From NCBI GenBank assembly GCA_014529385.2, contig CM043948.1, forward strand, positions 20,714,451 through 20,778,450: a stretch of 64,000 nucleotides of DNA, written 5' to 3'. The first letter of the stretch is position 1. Every line of letters starts with the position of its first letter. Shown in pieces: positions 24,159 to 35,999 of the stretch. Under the pieces are notes generated by a model. It made no database searches, was not told the origin of the DNA, and was given only the letters and a program-made list of their open reading frames with translations. A program made the position numbers and the translations under genes. The stretch comes from Adiantum capillus-veneris. Lineage: Eukaryota; Streptophyta; Polypodiopsida; Polypodiales; Pteridaceae.

Positions 24159-26750
24159 AATTTGGCGCACATCCTCGTGTGCCGGTGAAGCAAAATACGG
24201 TGACATGGTAGAAAGCAAGTCCATGGAATAATGTTGAGCTGCAAATCATAAGAACAAGTAATGAGCATCAAAGGCCAACAAGGATTAAAAACATGAAGTA
24301 CAATGAACAATCATGCAAATTGATTTTTTTTGCTTCTAAAAGATGGGTGAATCATAGTAAAAAACTAAACAACATAAAGCAAAAAAACACCTATACTATT
24401 GTGAAGATTAAACCACTTGAAATTTTAGTTTTAGGTATGAAACACAAGCAATCAATTAAGACCCTAGGCTAATGCAAGGTCATTAACATACTAGCCTAAA
24501 AACTATGTGACCAACCTTAATAAAGCATTCAAGTCTATCATGTCTACGGGCTATAAAAAAGCTCCTAATCTATTAGTACATTGTCACAGCTTTTTTTTTG
24601 AAGCTCATGGAAGTTTGTTTTTGTCATTCATAGAAAAAAGTAGAGCACAATACAAGGCTACCACCCCAAGGCAAGTCTAGATATGACTCTCGGCTTCTTG
24701 AACCCTCAAGAAGGTGTTCCAAAATCCTACTAGCCCACCAAGGCAACGACTAACCCTCATCAACCCAGGGCATCGGTTTAGGGCATTGACCAAGCGATGC
24801 AAGGTGATTCCCCTTTCCTACGAAGTTCCAATAAGGCGCTAGGCCTCACAAGACACATCATAACACAGAAATTTTATTTTCATGTGTCTAGTAGCATTTT
24901 TGCTACTTTTTCTTGGCACTTTTTTCCTTCATTGTTTCATTTTTAGCACCCTTTTATTGCTTCCATCATGAGATGTTTATGGAAATTGGACTAAGGGACT
25001 AAAGCCTAATCACAATCCTAGGTCATGTTTAAAATGAATGGAGTATTAAGACTATCACTAAGCTTCTAGGACTAATGAGAAATTAACATACATTAACCTA
25101 AGGTCAAGGCCAATTACCTATGATTAGCACACATAAAACCAAATTTTTTGATGATTTAATATTCACAAAGCAAAAGTGTTGAAACTTTAGTGTGCCTAGC
25201 TTTTGAACATGAAAGCACCATAGTTTAGAAGAAAAAATTACTTAAACCAAGCATAGAGAATGGAGAGATGAACAAGAGAGAAAAATCATGGAAGGATTTC
25301 ACCTATTCATGCTCTTTGTGCATCCTTGAGTAAGCGTCCACTTGGTAGAGAAGTCTCTTGATCTTTTTATTACAATCTAAGTTGATTGAAGCTAAGTGTA
25401 AACACCAGCTCCAAAGGCCTTTTATTGAAAGCCAAAAACACACAAAACACATTAATGAAATCCTAATGCTAGGGTCTTGCATACCTGAATTTGCCAAAGG
25501 GAAAAAACTCAAGGGAAAAAAGTGCCTTTGGTTATGCACATGATGCTCTTTGATAGCAAATTTAGACATACACATAAACAACAAGAGATAAAAATCTTCT
25601 ACAAAAGAAAATTTTGCAATTTAAAGTTTCTCATGTATGATTTAAAGTTGATTAGTTGAACTAGCTCAATGAAATATGGAATTAAAAACAAGCAAGAGCT
25701 AGAAATAATACAATTTTTTACAATTTAAAGCTCTCAAAGGTTCGGTAAACACTAGCTCAAATGAAAACATTTTCACTTTAGACCAAGTTATGAGGAGCTA
25801 GCATGCATACAACTTTTAATCCAAAGAATTGGAATGGCTCTAACTAGCCACATTTCACAATATATTGCAATGATGGCCCCTTCTTGGATCAATGAAAGTT
25901 TTACCTTGCCAATCACTCTTCAAAATGAAGCTTAATTGTTTGTGCATGAAAGCATTTGTCATGCAAAGTAAGCACTAAAAAATGCACAATCAACCGCAAC
26001 CCCAAAAGTTCAATGCTCTCTCTTGGCCATCAAACAAGCTTGGTTTGAGTGCTACGTAATGATTTTTCTTTTAAATCAAGCACTAACATGAAACAAACAA
26101 AATCAAGTCCAAGCAAAAAGTCCTGACCAAGCATCAACTTTATCATCCAATGCAGCTCTCACATGAAGCTCGTATGCTTGCCAAAAAGATTTGTTCATGT
26201 AGTGCAATGAAAATGCCAATGAAGTCGTGCATCAAACCCTGCACAAACCAAAAACATTGTGGAATGAGAGTTCATTTCTACATGAAAATGATTATAGAAG
26301 CATAGTTCACATGAAGAAAATGCATGGCTCTTGAATAACCCAATTTTGCATTACAATTCAATTTTCTGCCCCTTAATAGGCATTCGAATCCTCAATCTGC
26401 TCTCAACCTACCAATCAATTTTAGCGTGTTTTAGTTGGACTAGCATGAAAGAAATTTATCTTTCAGTGTAGCCTGTATGAGATCACGTATGCATTCTCAA
26501 TGTTAGCTCACAAAGACATGCATTAAACAATCACAACATTGGTCTTGGTTTCATTATTTCCCTTTTGAAGGCACAACCCCTAAAAACCAAATCAAATAGA
26601 AGAAAAAAATTTACTCTCATTGGTTTTTTTTTCTCTTTAAAATTATCGCAAGTCTGCATGAAACGAGTTATTTGGAGTGATTCCAAGCACATGGTGAAGT
26701 CAAGGGTGTGAACATCCTCTTGTTTTTTTTTTAAATCTTATTTATAGCTT
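24159..26750 (-). mobile_element. Interior of a second minus-strand LTR element
   Basis: It lies upstream, on the minus strand, of the polypurine tract. It shares the TTTTTTCCC...TTTTTTCCC motif (about 25500-25540) with the 14.8-kb interior. The sequence is AT-rich and I find no gag or pol frame. The 93-codon minus frame at 25303-25584 contains RHFFPLSFFPL, matching a similar run in the 14763-15017 frame, so it is shared element sequence rather than a proven gene. The right boundary is uncertain. Confidence 0.45.
24592..24890 (-). mobile_element. Possible short L1 3'-end insertion
   Basis: A T run at about 24592-24600 is followed by sequence resembling the reverse complement of a plant L1 3' UTR, ending abruptly near 24890 where AT-rich element sequence resumes. 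The composition differs from the surroundings. No clear target duplication. Confidence 0.35.
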
Positions 26751-28689
26751 TTTGACCTTCTGTGGCGACCGCGAGCATGTGACCGGGGAGGCCGAGCTGG
26801 TCATGGCGTTAAGATTGCAGGAGATGAGATCATCTGGCGGTATACTGGAGTGAGGTGAGTCGAGGTTGTGCTTGCACCATAGGCAAGTCAGTGTAAGCAG
26901 CTCAGTTGCCAAGCATAGCAGTCTTTGTGAGAGTGATAGAGTGGGTCTGATGGTTGGTGTGGGGTTGTGAGGTGAATGGGGCCAGTGAGGTGAATGGGGC
27001 CAATGCCAAGCAAGTGGAATTGTGTGATGGCACAATCCGCAGTTATTGGAAGGGGGGCGTGTGTACTGGTAGTGAGTGGTGTGTGCCCCCTTGCAATGCC
27101 CTCTGTGCACAGCCCTTCACACTCGGATCAACCTCTCCTCCCCTTGTTGCTAATGTTCACTTGTGCAACATAGAAATTGCTGCAAGTGGCTGAGAAGGGA
27201 GGGGAATCAGGGGATTGAGGCAATTGTCAAGCCGGCAATGAGCACACATAGAAAACAAGCATGTTTGTGTTGTGAGTTGGACCAGCTGCAAAAAACGTTG
27301 TGTGTGTATGTGTGTGTGTGTGTGTGCGCGCGTGATTTGCTGTAGATACACCATAATCAACATGGGTTGAGTCAAAGCGAGCAAACTAGAATAGGCAGCA
27401 TGGGTTCATTACGCACATGGGAAAGGGAGAAAGCTTGAATTTGGCAGCTCGCTGGCATAAACAATTGGTCGGTATGATGGCTTCCATTAGCAAGGGTGCA
27501 GTGGGCCAAAAGGGAGGGCGGGCCAGGCTACTAAAGATAGGGTTTTTGGCTTCTTTTGGCTTGCACATAGGGCATACATGGCAAGGTTGGACTGGAGCGA
27601 GCCGAGTATTCAGCAACGTCAAATGGAGTGTGTGCACTGTGGATGTGTGTGTTTGAGATTTCAACGCAGTAGAAACCAGATGCCAATTTGGTGTTTTTGG
27701 GAAAAAAGGGTGTGTGTGTGTGTGTGTGTTTTGACGACCTGGCAACAACTACCATTGATGGTGCCGTGTGGGTGTGTGTGGAGTATAACTGTACAACGAG
27801 CCATGCTTGAAACGACAGTTGTTTGTTTGTTTATTAAAAATTTTTAAATTATTTAACTCAAGATTATGTTCCCACCTATTCCCTTCGTGCAACACAGATT
27901 TTGAGGATGTATGAGTTGACAAGGTTTCGCCCCTTGAGCATGATTCTACTTGCAAGCCGCTTCAAATGTACACCCGTCATGCAATGCAACATACATACGC
28001 GCAATTTAAGCTAGTAGTTCATTAAGAAAGTTTTTTGAAAAAAATCTCAATATCGTGCATGGTACCCTTTGAACATTCATGAGTAACCGATTTGGCATGT
28101 ATGGAGACACCGTTTTTTGCGATTCCTCTTTGATTAAGATGCCATTCTTGAACAATTTGTTGGTTAATTTCATTGATTGCACACAAATCTCCTTTTGTTT
28201 GGTATTGACGGCCGATATTCAAAACCGCGGCCGCAAAAACGAACCCCAATCAAGGAGGAGTAGATTACCAAAAAAAACACAAAAAAATTGTTTTTAACAA
28301 TCATCACCCCGCCTTCTATGCTTGGCAACAGTGGGCCACCACCAATTTGGCCACACTTCCCTCCATTATCACCAGAGGACAAAACTATCTCTCTCTCCCC
28401 TGCTCGGCTCCGCCAACCCACCATCTCTCTCTTATCTCTACCCCTGTGTCACCTAGCCCAATGGGTGCATACAGCAAGCCTACTCCCTCTTTCTTCCACT
28501 CGCGGGCCGCCATGCATGGACAAGAGTCAAACTCTCTCTTGAATTATTCATACACACACACTTTCACATTTTTTCCCTCTCTCTCTCTCTCTCCCCCATC
28601 TTGCCCATACTCTCTTGTCCCTCTCTCTCTCTCTCTTCCCCTCTTGTTTGCCAACCAAAACGGGGCGCCACCATGCAACCTAAGTAACC

Positions 28690-28690
<1 letters not shown>
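26751..28690. other. GC-richer stretch without a recognised gene
   Basis: From about 26755 to 27830 base composition rises well above the flanks and GTGT runs appear (27300-27330, 27709-27730). Short frames occur on both strands, but none shows a motif or consistent coding. It could be a 5' UTR of LINE A, part of the LTR element, or an older insertion. Confidence 0.35.

Positions 28691-28691
<1 letters not shown>

Positions 28692-28754
<63 letters not shown>
28692..28754. repeat. (CT)n microsatellite
   Basis: About 30 CT units, with shorter CT clusters just upstream at 28578-28635. Confidence 0.97.
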
Positions 28755-28758
<4 letters not shown>

Positions 28759-28955
28759 GTTCACTCTTTTGACCATAACTTGCTCATCCGAACTCCGATT
28801 TAGGTGATCTATAGCCTCAATCGAAGAGCACGAAGCCCTCTACGCATTGATGTAAAGACAGAATTTTTTTGTGTAATGGAAGGCTTTGCTGTAACAGCAT
28901 CTCAGAACTGAAAAAACTGTCAAAACTTTGCGTTTTTGTTGCCGACTTGAAGGCA

Positions 28956-29888
28956 ATGTCAGACAAAACTCGCAAGGGTGGAAAAGCCACACTCGCCATG
29001 GAGAATGATGCAAAATCTCCAAGGAATTTGGATGCTAATCCAACCACATCATCTACAACAACGGAAGCAATGATCATGGCTTACTTGATCTCGTTACAAG
29101 AAACCGTCAACAAACAAGGTGAAGAGTGGCGCGCACTTGCAATGGAGAATGGTACTTTAAGAGTTCTCGTTGTGGAGAATGAGCACCTCAAGAAGGTTCT
29201 TGAAATGCAAACAACACGCTTGATGCATCTTGAGAATGAAGTTCAAGAATGTAAACGCTCTCTTGTTGACATGAATGTATTGAAAGAGCGCTTGAGCAAA
29301 GTTGAGAGTGATCATGTATTGAAAGAGGAAACAATAGATACAATACGACATGATGTATGTGAGATGAGAAATGCATCCAAATCATGGGCTGATATATGTA
29401 AGGATAATGTGGTTTCTACATCTCCTATCACGCAAGCCGTTGTCCAAGCAAAGAATGTAGAGAATGTGGACACTCAAGAATTGCATGAACGACAAAAACG
29501 CTCAAAGAACATCGTCATTCGTGGAATCAGGGAGGAAAGCATGGAAACACCCCAATCTCTTGCAGTTGCTATTGAAGAGTTTTTTGCTACACACTTTGGC
29601 ATGTCAGGAATCATGGCTTATGGTGCACATCGAGTTGGAAAACAAGGAGTCCCTCGCTCCGGAGAAAGACCTATTGTATGTACCATGGCTGATGAGGTAA
29701 AGAGAAAGATCATCCTTGACAATGGTTGGATCTACCTCAAAGGAACAGGTTGTAATGTATATGAGGATCACACTCTTATGCAACAAAATGTACGTCGCAA
29801 AGCATATGAGGAAAGAAGCAAGAAGGTTAAGGTATCACCTCAAGAAGAAAAGCCACTTAAGGAGGATGCAAGTCCACCCAACAAATAG
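28956..29888 (+). CDS. LINE A ORF1 protein
   Basis: 310 codons from the ATG at 28956 (MSDKTRKGGK). An in-frame ATG at 28869 would add 29 residues, but I prefer the later one because the protein then starts with a basic, polar segment. Residues of about 60-130 are Leu/Glu/Lys-rich with a heptad-like pattern (coiled coil). After about residue 175, KRSKNIVIRGIREE resembles the first strand of the RRM-like core of L1 ORF1 proteins, followed by AHRVGK and a basic C-terminus. Such proteins trimerise, bind the element RNA and act as chaperones in the cytoplasmic RNP. No stop codon interrupts it. Assignment is from layout and motif; a profile search was not possible. Confidence 0.75.
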   Translation: MSDKTRKGGKATLAMENDAKSPRNLDANPTTSSTTTEAMIMAYLISLQETVNKQGEEWRALAMENGTLRVLVVENEHLKKVLEMQTTRLMHLENEVQECKRSLVDMNVLKERLSKVESDHVLKEETIDTIRHDVCEMRNASKSWADICKDNVVSTSPITQAVVQAKNVENVDTQELHERQKRSKNIVIRGIREESMETPQSLAVAIEEFFATHFGMSGIMAYGAHRVGKQGVPRSGERPIVCTMADEVKRKIILDNGWIYLKGTGCNVYEDHTLMQQNVRRKAYEERSKKVKVSPQEEKPLKEDASPPNK

Positions 29889-29894
29889 GGACAC

Positions 29895-32366
29895 ATGATC
29901 TATGAGACCAACTCACGCTTGCGAATAAGATTTTGGAATTGTAACGGGTATCCATGGAATGCGGGAATTGGCATTGATGAGCTTACCAATGACTCCGATG
30001 TGATACTTCTTGTCGAAACATGGGAGCATGATGCGCAACGAATTCTTGGATTTGACAAATACGATGTGCATTCTTTGATGTGGGCCAAAAATGCAAAGCA
30101 ACGAAGAGGCCAAGGAGGCGTAGCATGTATGACCAAAAAGGGTTTGAAAGATGTTTCCATTGTCAAAGAAGATAAGTATAAACGCTACTTATGGTTGAAA
30201 ATCAGCCCACCAAATGGTCAAGTCATGTTTGTGGCCGGTTGCTATATTCCTCACTATGAATCCAACTTTTATGCTTGCTTGAATATGGATAGAGATCAGC
30301 CCTTTGTTGAACTAGAGGAAGACATTGCTCATTACAAGGATCAAGGTGAAGTCATTGTTTTTGGAGACATGAATGCTTGCACAAATATGTTACAACACGA
30401 CACACAACAAGTAGACATGCGGCATGTCTCAAGAAGAATGGATGACTCATACATGTATAATGGAAGTTCTAATGATACAAAAGAAGTGGATCACTATGGA
30501 AAGTCACTTCTACATATGTGCAAGAGTACCGGAATACTCATTGCAAATGGTGTATCTCTATGGCAAGGCACCAATGACTTTACATGTAGAAAGCACAACG
30601 GTGCTAGCGTGATTGACTATATGTTGTTCTCAGAAGCCACTCTAGAATGCATACAAAGCTTTACACTTGGTGAATGGAATCCGGAATCGGATCATAGGAT
30701 GTTATGTATTGACCTCAAGTGTGGTAAACGGCCCGAGCATGTAGCCTTCAATCATGATGTGAATCATTTGTACCTACGTCTAGACTTCAAACGAGCACTT
30801 ATATATGCTGATATGGTTGACCAAATGTTAAGCATGATAGAGCATCAAGAGAGCCCAACATTAGAATGCAAGTGGAAAGTTTTCAAAGAAGTAATTTTCT
30901 CTTGTGCGAAGGAATGCTTTTCGGTGAAACACATGTCTTGCAAAAGGTCTAAGAAGGGTAGCACCAAGAAGAAATGGTTTGACATGGAATGTAGTCAAGC
31001 CCGAAAACACTTGCTAAGATTGGATGCAATCAAAGACAAGGAAGTTTACTTGGAATGTTCACACACATACAAAGCACTTGTTCAAAAGAAGAGGAGAAGG
31101 TGGGAAGTCGAAAAACAACTTCTTTTAGCACAAGAGAAAGCACATGCATGTGGCAAGTTTTGGCAAAATCTAAAAGGCAAGCGCGTTGAGAGCTTTGGTG
31201 ACTTGACTCTTGAGGATATGTATATGCATTGTAAGAACCTCTTTGAGCAACACAATGTTGATAAGATGGAGTGTTGTAGCTCCCTTCCGTTTATGTCTCC
31301 CTTGTTTACCATTGAAGATATATGCCGCGCGCTTGAGAAACTTGCTACTCGCAAGGCAGGTGACCTTCAAGGTGTCAAGGCTGAAATGATTAAATGGACA
31401 AGCAAGAAAACACGATATTGGATATGCGATATGTTTAACCTTGCACTTCAGTATGACATGCCTCATGATTGGAGTGCAAATTGGATCAAACCTTTGCACA
31501 AAGGAGGAGATGTAAACAATGTGAACAACTATCGCACTATAATGGTTGGTTCTTTAATGGCAAAGTTATTTGGATGTATCATGGAGATGAAGATAAGTGA
31601 ATGGGCTGAAAAGAATGGCAAACGTGCACTTGGCCAAGCAGGTTTTCGAAAGCATCATAGCACTATTGATCACCTTGTCACTCTTCGAGTTCTTATGGAA
31701 GCGTCTCGATTGAAAGGAAAAAAGTTGTATTGTTGCTTTGTGGATTTCAAGAAAGCTTTTGACATGGTACTGCGAGGAAATCTTTGGAGACGTATGCAAA
31801 GCCTTCAAGTGCCGAGAGAATTTATGCATGCAGTCTTTCGCATCTACCAAAAAGTGATATGTCGATTACGTATGGGAGATGGAATTTCAGAATTTTTTGC
31901 AAGCACTATTGGTGTCAAACAAGGATGCCCACTTTCCCCAACCCTCTTTGGGCTACTCATTGATGAATTGGAATGCATGGTTCTTGACTTTATGCAGCAA
32001 GAAGGCATAGAAGAGGTTAAGATTGGAAATGCGGTGATCATGCTTTTGCTTTATGCCGATGATGTAGTGCTCTTGGCACATACCTTAGAAGATGCACAAA
32101 AGCTTATGAGTGTCTTGGAATGCTTTTGCCTACATAGCGGGCTGATCGTGAATGGATCCAAAACCAAGGTTATGCTTGTAAAGACCCTCAATGATGAAAA
32201 TCCATGCATTGTATATAACAATGAGAAACTTGAAGTGGTAGATCACTTCAAGTACCTTGGCCTTGAGGTTCCATCCAATCATAAATGGAAGGATTGTGCA
32301 ATGCGTCGCTTGGAAGCCGGGAAGAGGGCCTATTATGCATTTGAGAACATGTGCAATGCAGGATAA
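29895..32366 (+). CDS. LINE A ORF2 protein: endonuclease-reverse transcriptase, C-terminally cut
   Basis: 823 codons, uninterrupted. An N-terminal APE-type endonuclease shows RFWNCNG near residue 10, VFGDMNAC (GDMN) near 155, and SDHRM near 263. The reverse transcriptase shows GQAGFRKHHSTIDH, CCFVDFKKAFDMV, GVKQGCPLSPTLFG, and the catalytic YADD at 32052-32063 (residues 720-723). The product nicks target DNA and copies the element RNA. The frame ends just after the thumb-like FKYLGLEV segment, where LINE sequence stops. LINE B ORF2 is about 1208 codons, so nearly 400 residues, including a Cys/His motif, are missing. Catalytic residues look intact, but the element cannot be mobile without its 3' end. 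Confidence 0.88.
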   Translation: MIYETNSRLRIRFWNCNGYPWNAGIGIDELTNDSDVILLVETWEHDAQRILGFDKYDVHSLMWAKNAKQRRGQGGVACMTKKGLKDVSIVKEDKYKRYLWLKISPPNGQVMFVAGCYIPHYESNFYACLNMDRDQPFVELEEDIAHYKDQGEVIVFGDMNACTNMLQHDTQQVDMRHVSRRMDDSYMYNGSSNDTKEVDHYGKSLLHMCKSTGILIANGVSLWQGTNDFTCRKHNGASVIDYMLFSEATLECIQSFTLGEWNPESDHRMLCIDLKCGKRPEHVAFNHDVNHLYLRLDFKRALIYADMVDQMLSMIEHQESPTLECKWKVFKEVIFSCAKECFSVKHMSCKRSKKGSTKKKWFDMECSQARKHLLRLDAIKDKEVYLECSHTYKALVQKKRRRWEVEKQLLLAQEKAHACGKFWQNLKGKRVESFGDLTLEDMYMHCKNLFEQHNVDKMECCSSLPFMSPLFTIEDICRALEKLATRKAGDLQGVKAEMIKWTSKKTRYWICDMFNLALQYDMPHDWSANWIKPLHKGGDVNNVNNYRTIMVGSLMAKLFGCIMEMKISEWAEKNGKRALGQAGFRKHHSTIDHLVTLRVLMEASRLKGKKLYCCFVDFKKAFDMVLRGNLWRRMQSLQVPREFMHAVFRIYQKVICRLRMGDGISEFFASTIGVKQGCPLSPTLFGLLIDELECMVLDFMQQEGIEEVKIGNAVIMLLLYADDVVLLAHTLEDAQKLMSVLECFCLHSGLIVNGSKTKVMLVKTLNDENPCIVYNNEKLEVVDHFKYLGLEVPSNHKWKDCAMRRLEAGKRAYYAFENMCNAG

Positions 32367-33267
32367 AAAAGTGAATGAACCTCTAGATGCACTTATGAAA
32401 GCTTATGAGGCACGAATTAAGAATAACCAGACTCAAAAACAAAGATGGATGAAATATCCATATATTGGGTTGGAAAATCAAAGGTTGGACATGTGTCAAA
32501 AGATGATCCAAACAACCCAAGCTTTCTTAGAGCCACTGATAACAAAACCAAAGGGATGGATGTAGGTTCCAAATCCAACACCAATGGTCCCACCAAGACA
32601 CAATCTTGAAAGGATGACTAAGATTCCCACTGTTGAATTAGAACTCGTGGAGTTAATAAAAAAGCCAAGAGTAGTGATGAATACCATAGATCAGACATCT
32701 GATGGTTTCCATCCCATCATACTTGATATATATAGAGAAGACAACAACTTAGATAAACTTTGAAGACAAATAAAATAAGCAAAAAAAACCAATGAGCTAA
32801 GTCAGAGAGTGAACCAGACCAGTAATGGGAGGGATGTGTTTCTTCCTCCTATTGAGGAGTTTGAGGCAGGATCTCAAGCAGATTTGGATATTTGCTCATA
32901 TTGAGGGGATAGAGGATTTGTAAGATCTTTGGATATACAACTTCAATGCTTGAGAACCTTACCCTCTTATATGGGAGAGTATGAAGAAAAGTCTAATGTG
33001 AAGGCACTACCATCACAAAGACTCTCCCCCAAAAAGGTGGTGGACTCAAAAGGATTGATAGACATATTGTCTGCACCTATGACTTGCACCATTACACTAG
33101 TTGAGATTATTTCAATATGACCAAACATGTGGGCAACAATCTAAAAATGCTTAGAAAAGTTTTGTGTAAAGGATCCAACTTCAGAGATACAAGAAGGGAT
33201 CAGAAATCTAGACAATCCTTAGTGAAACATGTGACCAATACCATTCAACAAGGTAGGGGAGTGTTGT

Positions 33268-33582
33268 GAAGGCGAGGATAGCAATAATACACTTCCCGTT
33301 GAGTTTCAAGGTGTTACAATCATCACAATTCTTGACAATGGAGCGGGGGTGGCCATTGAAACCAAAGAGATATGGAAGAAATAGGGAAAGCCTTCCTTGA
33401 GAGCCACAAGGATGAAATTGCAATTAGCATATGGTTATATGGAGAAACCTTTAGGGGTTCTCGAGAAGGTAATTGTTATTTCTTGTGGCATTGAGTATGA
33501 GCATACTTTTGCTATAGTAGATTTTGGCAAGAAGAATAACTATGACATAATACTTGTTTTACAACTCTCCAGAGCATCTTGA
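33268..33582 (+). pseudogene. Gypsy aspartic protease remnant
   Basis: ITILDNGAGV (Asp codon at 33334) corresponds to the D-T/S-G-A catalytic motif with Asn in place of Thr/Ser. Downstream, YEHTFAIVDFG and YDIIL match the second half of plant gypsy proteases. One stop lies within the region (about 33382). Confidence 0.7.
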
Positions 33583-34068
33583 GTGAGATGAGGGCGCAAA
33601 TAACAAATGCTTTGACAATCCGAATGAACCAGAGGAAAGAATAGCAAATGGAAGGCTCTATGACTTTCCAAATCAAAAATCAAGACGTCAACAACGCTAT
33701 AAGATCAAGAGAGTTGAACACAGGGCTAGAGAGAATCCAATGCCTAGAATAAGAGACAAAACATAATTTTTAATGTTTGCAAAAGCTGAAGATTGTGTTA
33801 AAGACAAAATTTCAGAGAGATTCTCTCGAGCGCGGATCCAAAGACACAAGACATCATAAGAAACATGAGAAAACAAACTCGAAAGTCTGAAACTAAAACA
33901 AAATCCAAGAACACAAAAGAACCAGGACTAGACAAGTTTGGATAAACTAAATAGACCGAGGTTGAGAGAAAGAAGAAATATAGAGAGCTCAAAAAAACTC
34001 TGAGGAAAGTGTGGAAAACAAATATAGAAAGTGGAGAAGAGGGTGAGAAATATGATGACAAATAGAGT

Positions 34069-35379
34069 GTGCCTTTCCACTACAAAAAATTTACGATACA
34101 AGACAGAAAGGTAGTGATGACACAACCCATACAAGAGCAAAAGGACAAAAATTCATATGACTTGGCAAAGAAGTTAGACTTGGTAGAACAAGGAGAAGAG
34201 CCAAGTCCGGTCTATATAGCAAATGATCTGAGTCCAGGAGAAGAAGAAAAGCTCATAAATATTCTCAAGGAGTATAAGAACGTGTTTGCTTGGTCATATA
34301 AAGACCTAAAAGGAGTAGATCTAGCAATATGCCAACACACGATCCCATAAAACCTGATGCAAAGCCTAGCCAAGGGAAATTGTACATGTATAATGATACG
34401 TTTACTAAGCGCATCAAGGAAAAGATTGATAAACAGAAGGAAGTTGAGTTCATCTACAAGATAGAACACAACAATTAGGTATCTCCAATTGTGGTAGTGC
34501 CCAAGAAGAATGCTAAACTTTGAATGTGTGTCAATCTAAAGAAGGTTAATGCAGCTACAATAAGGGACAATTATCCCTTATCTATCACTAGCCATGTTTT
34601 GGAACGACGTGGTAGGCAAGAGGGAATATTCCTTCTTAGATGGATTCTCTAGCTACAACCAACTTACAATCGCTCTTGAATATCAATATGAGACTGCATT
34701 TTCCATAGAATGCATATATACCCCAAAAAATATGCATTTGAGCATTTTTTGGATAAGGTAAACTATAGATTGCATTTGCCTAGAACAAACAACACAAAAC
34801 AGGTCCAGTGTTTTATGGGACACTATGGTTATTACATGAGGTTTATACACATGTATGTAGTCATTGCTCAACCCCTATATAGACTTATAGTAGTCTTTGA
34901 ATGGATGAAGGTGTGAGGAGTCATTTCAAAAGTTGAAGAAAGCAGTCATATCCGCTCCAGTACTAAAAGCATCAGATTGGGAAAATAATTTTCATGTTCA
35001 TATTGATGCTTCAACATTTTCTGTAAGATGTATCTTGGCTCAGTCAAGAGAAGGAAATATGGACTTCCCAATCTGTTATGCCAATAGACATCTTAACAGT
35101 GCTAAAAAGAACTACACAACCACTGAGAGAGAAGGTCTAGGGATGATATATGCTGTTAAGAAATTTTGGCATTATCTCCTTGCAAACCGGTTTGTGTTTT
35201 TCAATGGTCATCTAGCCCTCTTATACCTTGTAAACAAATCATGCAATATCGGATGCATTGTACGATGGTTTATCATATTGCTGGAGTTTGATTTTACAGT
35301 AGTGTTAAAAAAGGGGAAGATACATCTTCGAGTAGATCATCTTTCCAGATACCAAATGGAGAAGCTTCAGAAGATGTAG
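34069..35379 (+). pseudogene. Gypsy reverse transcriptase and RNase H remnant
   Basis: EYKNVFAWSYKDLKGVD (about 34271-34320) is the familiar segment before gypsy reverse transcriptase. VSPIVVVPKKN (about 34480) and NLKKVNAATIRDNYP follow in another frame. The catalytic YxDD region is missing or badly altered around 34600-34740. The RNase H part is open from 34933 and shows VHIDASTFSVRCILAQ, NYTTTEREGL and DHLSR. Two or more shifts and a deletion make it inactive. Confidence 0.75.
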
Positions 35380-35999
35380 ATGATGACATCCTGATGCATA
35401 TCTTTTCAATGTTGAAATGGTACCCAAGTGGTCTCAAAAGACAGTCAATTTACTGTTCTATGGAGGTGAGTTTGATGGGTTGAGCAATAATTTAAACGAC
35501 AAAAGGTTCAGCAATCCAATAAATTTTCAATTAATTGGTGGACGTCTATATCATTTAGGCTCAGAAAACATTTTATGATTATGCATAAGTCCTGAAGAGT
35601 ATGATTGCTATATTTAAGAAGCATATGTTCAGGACTTAGCATTTCATTGCTCGCAAAAAAAACATATCAGTGTTTGAAATAATTAGGAGTTTATTGGCCA
35701 AATATGTGCGCTGATGTTCATGAGTATGTTACTAACTGTGCTACATGCAGATCTACACCACCAATAGAACGTACATGCAATGCTATTTTAGGTGAAAATT
35801 GCACCAGAATGGAGTCAATATATAATTGATTACCTAACAACGAGAACGTTTCTTGAAAGTACCTGTAGAGCATGTCAAAGAGCTATAGAAGTATAAGCTA
35901 GAGACTTCACATTGTTTGAAAAGCATCTTTATAAAAAAGGAAAGGAAAACCAACTCAGGTTATGTGCAATGGAGAGCACATATTTTTCAATATTAGAGC

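Larger units (their letters stand above)
28869..32366 (+). mobile_element. LINE A, two-ORF non-LTR retrotransposon lacking its 3' end
   Basis: ORF1 (coiled coil plus RRM-like) and ORF2 (endonuclease plus reverse transcriptase) lie in order with a 6-bp gap. Both are open. At 32366 the sequence passes abruptly into gypsy gag-pol sequence. The C-terminal zinc motif, 3' UTR and tail seen in LINE B are absent. Non-LTR elements normally lose the 5' end, so loss of the 3' end means later disruption. The 5' boundary is unknown and may lie upstream of the CT repeat. Confidence 0.85.

Noticed and set aside
26742-27110. 122-codon minus-strand frame in the GC-richer block
   Set aside because: His/Pro-rich composition, no motif, and competing frames on the other strand of similar length.
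28347-28772. 141-codon plus-strand Ser/Leu/Pro-rich frame
   Set aside because: It depends on the CT microsatellite and has no domain.
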